Source: Teichococcus wenyumeiae
GTDB taxonomy: Bacteria; Pseudomonadota; Alphaproteobacteria; Acetobacterales; Acetobacteraceae
Reading direction: 5' to 3'
Length of the DNA: 64,000 nt
Assembly: GCF_003696345.1 (NCBI RefSeq)
Contig: NZ_RFLX01000001.1
Span: 186,001-250,000, forward strand
This document shows positions 59,401 to 64,000 of this stretch, piece by piece (within the stretch, counting starts at the first letter, position 1; every line of letters begins with the position of its first letter). The position numbers were made by a program, and so were the translations under genes. The notes beneath the pieces are model-generated. The model worked only from the letters and a program-made list of their open reading frames with translations. It had not been told where the DNA came from and did not search any database.

Positions 59401-60587
59401 AGTCCAAACTGAACGCGGCGCTGCTGATAGCGCCGCTGCTGATCTTCCTGCTGGCGGTCTTCGTGCTCCCCATCGGCACCTTCCTGGCCCGCGCGGTGCA
59501 GGAAACCGATGTGCCGCCGGTGCTGCCGCGCACGGTGGCGGCGTTGTCCTCCTGGGACGGCGCCGGGCTGCCGGGCGATGCCGCCTTCGCCGCCCTGGCC
59601 GATGACCTGCGCGAGGCGCGGCAACGGGACCAGGAAACAGGTTCCGGCGCCATCGGCCGCGCCAGCGCCCGCCTCAACAACGACTGGCCGGGCTTCCGGT
59701 CCCTGCTGCCCGCCACCGCCCGCCGCCTGGCCACGGCGCAGGGCGATGCGCGGCAGGCGGTGCTGGCCGCTTCCCCCGAATGGAACAGCCCGGCGCCCTG
59801 GGCCGCCATCCGCCGCGCCGGCGGGCCGGTCTCGGATTTCCACCTGCTGGCGGTGCTGGACCTGAAGCGGGATGCCGGTGGCCATATCGCCGCCGCGCCG
59901 CCGGACCAGTCCATCTTCCGCGCCGTGCTCTGGCGCACGCTCTGGATCTCGGTCAGCGCCACCGCCATCGCGCTGCTGATCGGCTATCCGCTGGCCTGGC
60001 TGATCGCCACCGCGCCGCCGCGCTGGGCACCTTGGCTGCTGGCTGGCGTGCTGCTGCCGTTCTGGACCAGCCTGATCGTCCGCACCGCCGCCTGGATGGT
60101 GCTGCTGCAGCGGGAAGGCGTGGTGAATGCCGCGCTGCAATCCCTGCGCCTGACGGAAGGGCCGCTGCCGCTGCTGTTCAACCGCGGCGCCGTGCTGCTG
60201 GCCATGGTGCATATCCTGCTGCCCTTCATGGTGCTGCCGATCTATGCCTCGCTGAAGTCGCTGGACTGGCGGCTGCCGCGCGCGGCGCTCTCCCTCGGCG
60301 CCTCGCCGGCCCGCACCTTCTTCCGCATCTCCCTGCCGCTGTCGCTGCCGGGCGTGGGGGCGGGCTGCCTGCTGGTCTTCATCCAGGCGCTGGGCTTCTA
60401 CGTCACGCCGGCGCTGCTGGGGGGCGCCAACGACCAGATGCTGTCCTATTTCGTCGGCTTCTACGCCACCCGCACCGTCAACTGGTCCATGGCGGCCGCG
60501 CTCTCCTGCCTGCTGCTGGCGGCCGTCGCCATTGTGGTCGGCCTCTACGCCCGGCTGGTGGGCTTCGAGAAGACCCGCACGGCATGA
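59397..60587 (+). CDS. Polyamine-type ABC permease 1 with apparent CTG start
   Basis: About 396 residues if started at CTG 59397 (KSKLNAALLIAPLLIFLLAV, a full first membrane helix). The first ATG/GTG/TTG in frame is GTG 59463, which would cut that helix away, and no other such codon exists back to an in-frame stop at 59352. The CTG overlaps the preceding TGA as CTGA. A long insert of about 120 residues between helix 1 and the rest is unusual for PotB. The core has the EAA loop RAALSLGASPARTFFRISLP. It forms the channel with the next gene. Confidence 0.8.
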   Translation: MKSKLNAALLIAPLLIFLLAVFVLPIGTFLARAVQETDVPPVLPRTVAALSSWDGAGLPGDAAFAALADDLREARQRDQETGSGAIGRASARLNNDWPGFRSLLPATARRLATAQGDARQAVLAASPEWNSPAPWAAIRRAGGPVSDFHLLAVLDLKRDAGGHIAAAPPDQSIFRAVLWRTLWISVSATAIALLIGYPLAWLIATAPPRWAPWLLAGVLLPFWTSLIVRTAAWMVLLQREGVVNAALQSLRLTEGPLPLLFNRGAVLLAMVHILLPFMVLPIYASLKSLDWRLPRAALSLGASPARTFFRISLPLSLPGVGAGCLLVFIQALGFYVTPALLGGANDQMLSYFVGFYATRTVNWSMAAALSCLLLAAVAIVVGLYARLVGFEKTRTA

Positions 60588-61363
60588 GCACCTCCCGCAT
60601 CGCCCTCTGGGCCTTCGGCATCCTGGCGCTGGTGTTCCTGCTGGCGCCGGTGGTGGTGATCCTGCCGCTGTCCTTCTCGGCCGGCTCCTTCCTCTCCTAT
60701 CCGCTGCCGGGGCTGTCGCTGCGCTGGTACCAGGATTTCTTTTCCTCGGATTTCTGGCTGCCGGCGCTCTGGAACAGCCTGAAGCTCGGGGCGGCCACCG
60801 CCATCCTGGCCAGCATCCTGGGCACGCTGGCCGCCTTCGGCCTCTGGCGCGCGCGTTTCCCCGGCCGGCAGGCGGTGATGGCGGTGCTGATGGCGCCGAT
60901 GGTGGTGCCCGCCATCGTCGTCGCCGTGCCGCTGCTGCTGTTCTTCGGGCCGCTGGGGCTGACCAACAGCTTCACCGGCCTGCTGCTGGCGCATACCGTG
61001 CTGGGGGCGCCCTTCGTGGTCACCACCGTGCTGGCGGCGCTGGCGCAGTTCGACCCGGTGCAGCTGCGCGCCGCCGCCGCCTGCGGCGCCAATCCGGCCC
61101 GGGCCTTCTGGCGCGTCTGCCTGCCGCAGATCACGCCCGGCGTCGCGGCCGGCGCGGTCTTCGCCTTCGCCATCAGCCTGGATGAGGTGGTGGTGGTGCT
61201 GTTTCTCGCCGGCCCCGGCCAGCGCACCCTGCCGCGCCAGATGTTCTCCGGCCTCAACGACTCCATCAGCCTCACCGTCATGGCGGCGGCGATGGTGATG
61301 GTGCTGCTGTCCTGCCTGCTGCTGCTGGCCGTGACGCTGCTGCGCCGCGGCCCCCAGCGTTAG
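60584..61363 (+). CDS. Polyamine-type ABC permease 2
   Basis: 259 residues of the PotC family: six membrane segments, the first ALWAFGILALVFLLAPVVVI, and the EAA loop RAAAACGANPARAFWRVCLP (A-A-x-x-x-G-A-x-x-x-x-x-F-x-x-x-x-L-P). The ATGA overlap with the previous permease ties the pair. It ends 66 bp before the superoxide dismutase gene. Confidence 0.9.
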   Translation: MSTSRIALWAFGILALVFLLAPVVVILPLSFSAGSFLSYPLPGLSLRWYQDFFSSDFWLPALWNSLKLGAATAILASILGTLAAFGLWRARFPGRQAVMAVLMAPMVVPAIVVAVPLLLFFGPLGLTNSFTGLLLAHTVLGAPFVVTTVLAALAQFDPVQLRAAAACGANPARAFWRVCLPQITPGVAAGAVFAFAISLDEVVVVLFLAGPGQRTLPRQMFSGLNDSISLTVMAAAMVMVLLSCLLLLAVTLLRRGPQR

Positions 61364-61429
61364 GGGAGCCCTTTACCCCGGCGCCACATGACCCAGATGA
61401 CATGTTCATCTGTCTGAAGGGAACGCGCC

Positions 61430-62182
61430 ATGCCTGCTCACCTCCCCTCCACCTCGCTTGGCCGGCGCGGCGCGCTGGCCGGCGGGGCCCTGCTGCTGGC
61501 GGGCGGGCTTTTCGCCGCGCCGCGCCGCGCCTGGGCCCAGGCCGCCCCGGCGGATGGCCCGCATGTGCTGCCGCCCCTGCCCTATGCCGCCAATGCCAAT
61601 GAGCCGCATATCGACGCCGCCACCATGGAGCTGCACCACGACAAGCACCATGTGGCCTATGTCGCCAACCTCAACGCCGCGCTGAAGGACCACGGCCGCC
61701 TCGCCGCCCTGCCGCTGGAGGAGCTGCTGGCCAACCTCTCCGAAGCCCCGGAAAGCGTCCGCACCACCCTCCGCAACAATGCCGGCGGCCATGCCAACCA
61801 TGCCATGTTCTGGCAGATCATGGGCGGCAAGGGCGAGGCGCCCACGGGCGAGCTGGCGGAGGCCATCACCCGCGACCTCGGCGGCTTCGACAAGATGAAG
61901 GCGGATTTCAACGGCGCCGGCGCGCGCGTCTTCGGTTCCGGCTGGGTCTTCGTGACGGTGGACCGCGAAGGGCGGTTGAACCTGACCACCCGCCCCAACC
62001 AGGAGACGCCGCTGATGGATGGCATCAAGGTGCTCTTCGGCAATGACGTGTGGGAACACGCCTATTACCTGAAGTACCAGAACCGCCGGCCGGAATACCT
62101 GGCGGCCTGGTGGAACGTGGTGGACTGGTCGAAGGTGAACGAGCGCTATGCCGCCGCCAAGGCGGGAACACTGCGGATCTGA
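61430..62182 (+). CDS. Tat-exported Fe/Mn superoxide dismutase
   Basis: 250 residues. A twin-arginine leader (LGRRGALAGGALLLAGGLFA ... AWAQA) of about 37 residues precedes an Fe/Mn SOD domain. Metal ligands by family: the His in TMELHHDKHHVAYVANLNAA, the His in GHANHAMFWQIMGG, and Asp and His in FGNDVWEHAYYLKYQNRRPE. The GGHANHAMFW context and the missing Fe-specific features suit Mn or a cambialistic enzyme, but this cannot be settled. Export implies defence against periplasmic superoxide. The ribosome site is GAAGGGAA, 6 nt from the ATG. Confidence 0.88.
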   Translation: MPAHLPSTSLGRRGALAGGALLLAGGLFAAPRRAWAQAAPADGPHVLPPLPYAANANEPHIDAATMELHHDKHHVAYVANLNAALKDHGRLAALPLEELLANLSEAPESVRTTLRNNAGGHANHAMFWQIMGGKGEAPTGELAEAITRDLGGFDKMKADFNGAGARVFGSGWVFVTVDREGRLNLTTRPNQETPLMDGIKVLFGNDVWEHAYYLKYQNRRPEYLAAWWNVVDWSKVNERYAAAKAGTLRI

Positions 62183-62236
62183 TCGCAGCGGAGGGCGCGC
62201 CTCGAGGCCTGCAACAGCCCAGGCGCCCCTCCGGCC

Positions 62237-63160
62237 TCAGCTTTCCGCCAGCGCCGCCCGGGCATCGAAGTCGGCATGGCGTTCCGCCCAGTCGCGCAAG
62301 GCCTGCTCCAGCGCCGCGTCCACCGGGCCGGTCACCAGGCGCAGCGTCACGTATTCATCGCCGGCATGCTTGCCTGCCCGCGCGGCGACGCCCTTGCCGC
62401 GCAGCCGCAGCCGGGTGCCGGTATCGGAATGCTTCGGCACCGTCACGCTGACATGGCCGGTCGGCGTGGGCACGGTGATCTTGCCGCCCAGCACCGCCTC
62501 CGCCAGCGTCACCGGCACCTCGACATGGATGTTGTCGCCCTCGCGCCGGAACAGCGGGTGCGGCGTCACGGAAATCTCGATCAGCGCGTCGCCGGCGGGG
62601 CCGCCCTGGATGCCGGGGCCGCCCTGGCCCCGCAGCCGCATGGTCTGGCCATCCTCGATGCCGGCGGGCACCTTGACCTCCAGGCTGCGGCCATCCGGCA
62701 GCGTCAGCCGCCGCGTGGCGCCGCGGATGCTGTCCAGGAAGTCGATGCTCAGGCGGTATTGCTGATCCTGGCCGCGCATGCGGCGGCTTTCCCCGCCAGC
62801 CCGGCTGCGGCCAAACAGCTCCGAAAAGATGTCCGAGAAATCCTCGCCCCCACCAAAGCCCGCCGTGCCGCCGAAGCCCGTGCCGCCCGCCGTGCCGGAA
62901 GAGCGCCCGCCGCCGAAGCCGAAGGGCGCCCTTTCCTGCCCGTCGGCATCGATTTCGCCGCGGTCGAAGCGCGCGCGCTTCTCGGGGTCGGACAAGATCG
63001 CGTGTGCCGCCGAGGCTTCCTTGAAGCGTTCCTCGGCCTGCTTATTGTCCGGATTCATGTCGGGGTGATGGCGTTTGGCCAGCTTGCGATACGCACTGCG
63101 GATTTCAGCCTCACTGGCCCCGCGCGCCACACCCAGCACCTCGTAGGGATCCCTCGCCAT
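62237..63160 (-). CDS. DnaJ/CbpA-type co-chaperone
   Basis: 307 residues. J-domain at the N-terminus (RDPYEVLGVARGASEAEIRS) with HPD in AKRHHPDMNPDNKQAEERFK, a Gly-rich linker (FGGGRSSGTAGGTGFGG), then the C-terminal peptide-binding domains. No CxxCxGxG zinc finger, which makes it CbpA-like rather than DnaJ. The linker holds DFSDIFSELFGRS, typical of the family. It stimulates DnaK. Start ATG 63160; another at 63217 lacks J-domain similarity. Confidence 0.88.
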   Translation of the reverse strand: MARDPYEVLGVARGASEAEIRSAYRKLAKRHHPDMNPDNKQAEERFKEASAAHAILSDPEKRARFDRGEIDADGQERAPFGFGGGRSSGTAGGTGFGGTAGFGGGEDFSDIFSELFGRSRAGGESRRMRGQDQQYRLSIDFLDSIRGATRRLTLPDGRSLEVKVPAGIEDGQTMRLRGQGGPGIQGGPAGDALIEISVTPHPLFRREGDNIHVEVPVTLAEAVLGGKITVPTPTGHVSVTVPKHSDTGTRLRLRGKGVAARAGKHAGDEYVTLRLVTGPVDAALEQALRDWAERHADFDARAALAES

Positions 63161-63403
63161 CTGTTCTTGCCACTCCTTGCCCAAGGCCACGCCGGGTTGC
63201 CCTGGCCTCTCGGTCACGCATCAGGTGGGCGCGGCAGGCGTAATGTTTCAAGATGGCGACTGCATGTCAGGTCGTTAATTTTAAAATTTACATGAACATG
63301 ATCAAATCATTCATTCACTGTACAGTAATCCGTCTGCATCGGGACCGCCTTCACAGTGCTGGACCTCCACGATACAGTCCCCGCTTCAGCAATCAGAGAG
63401 ATC

Positions 63404-64000
63404 ATGATGCCGCCCAAGGTCATGAATGTCATCGTGCAGGCTGGCGGCAAGGGTACCCGTCTCGAACAATACAGCTGGAACAAGCCGAAATGCCTTGTTC
63501 CGGTGGACGGCAAGCCGCTTATCTACCACACCTTCGATGCCTTCCCCGATGCCCGCTTCCTGATCATCTCCGATTACAAGAAGGATATCGTCACCCGCTT
63601 CCTGGAGGTCTTCCGGCCGGAGGTGGATTTCGAGATCGTGCAGGTGGATGGCACCACCGGCAATGTCGCCGGCATCCCCGAGGCCGTTTCCAGGATTCCG
63701 CCGGAGGAACCGGTGACGGTGGTCTGGTGCGACCTGAAATTCGATGAGCCGCCGGCCATCGCCGCCACGGACAGCGTGGTGGTGGGCACCACCCAGTCCT
63801 TCACCTGCCGCTGGTCCGTGCAGCCGGGCGGCAGATTGGTGGAGAAGCGTTCCGATACCACGGGCATCATCGGCCTCTTCGCCTTTCCGCGCGCCGGCAT
63901 GCTGCGGGAGATGCCACGCGCCGGCGAATTCGTGGACTGGCTCTCGCGCTCCGGCCTGCCGACCAGCACCGCCGAGTTCAACGCGGTGAAGGAGATCGGC
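63404..64000 (+). CDS. Sugar nucleotidyltransferase (3' end outside window)
   Basis: 199 residues visible. Nucleotide-binding start VMNVIVQAGGKGTRLEQYSW (GGxGTR), the PVDGKPLIYHTFDAFPDA block, ARFLIISDYKKDIVTRFLEV, and VTVVWCDLKFDEPPAIAATD with the metal-binding Asp. It belongs to the NTP_transferase family that activates sugar phosphates. The protein continues past the right edge. AT-rich DNA lies upstream, a possible promoter region, and the gene may start a polysaccharide locus. Confidence 0.8.
   Translation, partial: MMPPKVMNVIVQAGGKGTRLEQYSWNKPKCLVPVDGKPLIYHTFDAFPDARFLIISDYKKDIVTRFLEVFRPEVDFEIVQVDGTTGNVAGIPEAVSRIPPEEPVTVVWCDLKFDEPPAIAATDSVVVGTTQSFTCRWSVQPGGRLVEKRSDTTGIIGLFAFPRAGMLREMPRAGEFVDWLSRSGLPTSTAEFNAVKEIG

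Noticed and set aside
59463-60587. Permease start at GTG 59463
   Set aside because: It would delete most of the first membrane helix; CTG 59397 fits the topology and operon overlap.
1-64000. tRNA, rRNA or riboswitch
   Set aside because: I found no cloverleaf, rRNA signature or known riboswitch core by reading; absence is not proven without a model search.

Overview
The window is very GC-rich and gene-dense, and reads as the chromosome of an alphaproteobacterium, most likely Acetobacteraceae (Roseomonas-like). Signs of this are the MucR regulator, the alphaproteobacterial block tsaB-rimI-fur-miaB-phoH-ybeY-corC-lnt-XRE, ornithine-lipid acyltransferase OlsB, and many orphan solute-binding proteins of the Bug, TAXI, DctP and peptide types. 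I infer the taxon from gene content only. I saw no rRNA, tRNA or CRISPR array.

Layout. 1-6.2 kb: an oxidoreductase coupled to a peptide-type binding protein, a large Pro/Ala-rich Sel1 protein and a TAXI binding protein. 6.3-7.4 kb: a small secreted Asn/Gln-rich protein and a decayed IS5-type transposase. 7.4-12.4 kb: a Tat-exported Gfo/Idh/MocA oxidoreductase, then a compact module of acyl-CoA-dehydrogenase-like protein, PIG-L deacetylase and NodS-type methyltransferase, facing a GT2 glycosyltransferase. 12.5-25 kb: DoxX, two divergent GH13 enzymes, Mut7-C, aspartate dehydrogenase, a CPA1 antiporter, a MetX-like hydrolase, a DUF4336 protein, a glycosyltransferase and HemW.

25-38 kb is a conserved housekeeping block on the minus strand with repeated 4-bp ATGA overlaps. 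It covers RNA and tRNA modification (miaB, ybeY, phoH, tsaB, rimI), the envelope (lnt, corC, plsC, olsB) and iron regulation (fur). A LysR/quinone-reductase pair, mucR and a TusA protein sit within it. 38-41.7 kb holds a tungstate-binding-type protein, mobA and fdhD (metal cofactor supply for formate dehydrogenase), two micro-proteins and a Bug binding protein. 42-47.4 kb is an iron-type locus: a probable Fur box, a FepA-like TonB receptor, a YncE-like propeller and a methyltransferase. 47.4-52.5 kb holds an amino-acid ABC transporter without its binding protein, and pepN.

52.6-54.1 kb is a GT61 gene with clearly lower GC than its surroundings, probably acquired. 54.1-58 kb is a TRAP transporter with two tandem DctP paralogues. 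58.3-61.4 kb is a polyamine-type ABC operon without an ATPase, whose first permease seems to need a CTG start overlapping the previous stop. The window ends with a Tat-exported Fe/Mn superoxide dismutase, a CbpA-type co-chaperone and the start of a sugar nucleotidyltransferase.

A family of palindromic, terminator-like repeats directly abuts stop codons at three genes (16.3, 22.6 and 23.9 kb), with an inverted copy at 22.7 kb and a related one at 27.5 kb. The most promising uncharacterised system is the PIG-L/NodS/acyl-CoA-dehydrogenase-like/GT2 module, which parallels the chemistry of Nod-factor synthesis.
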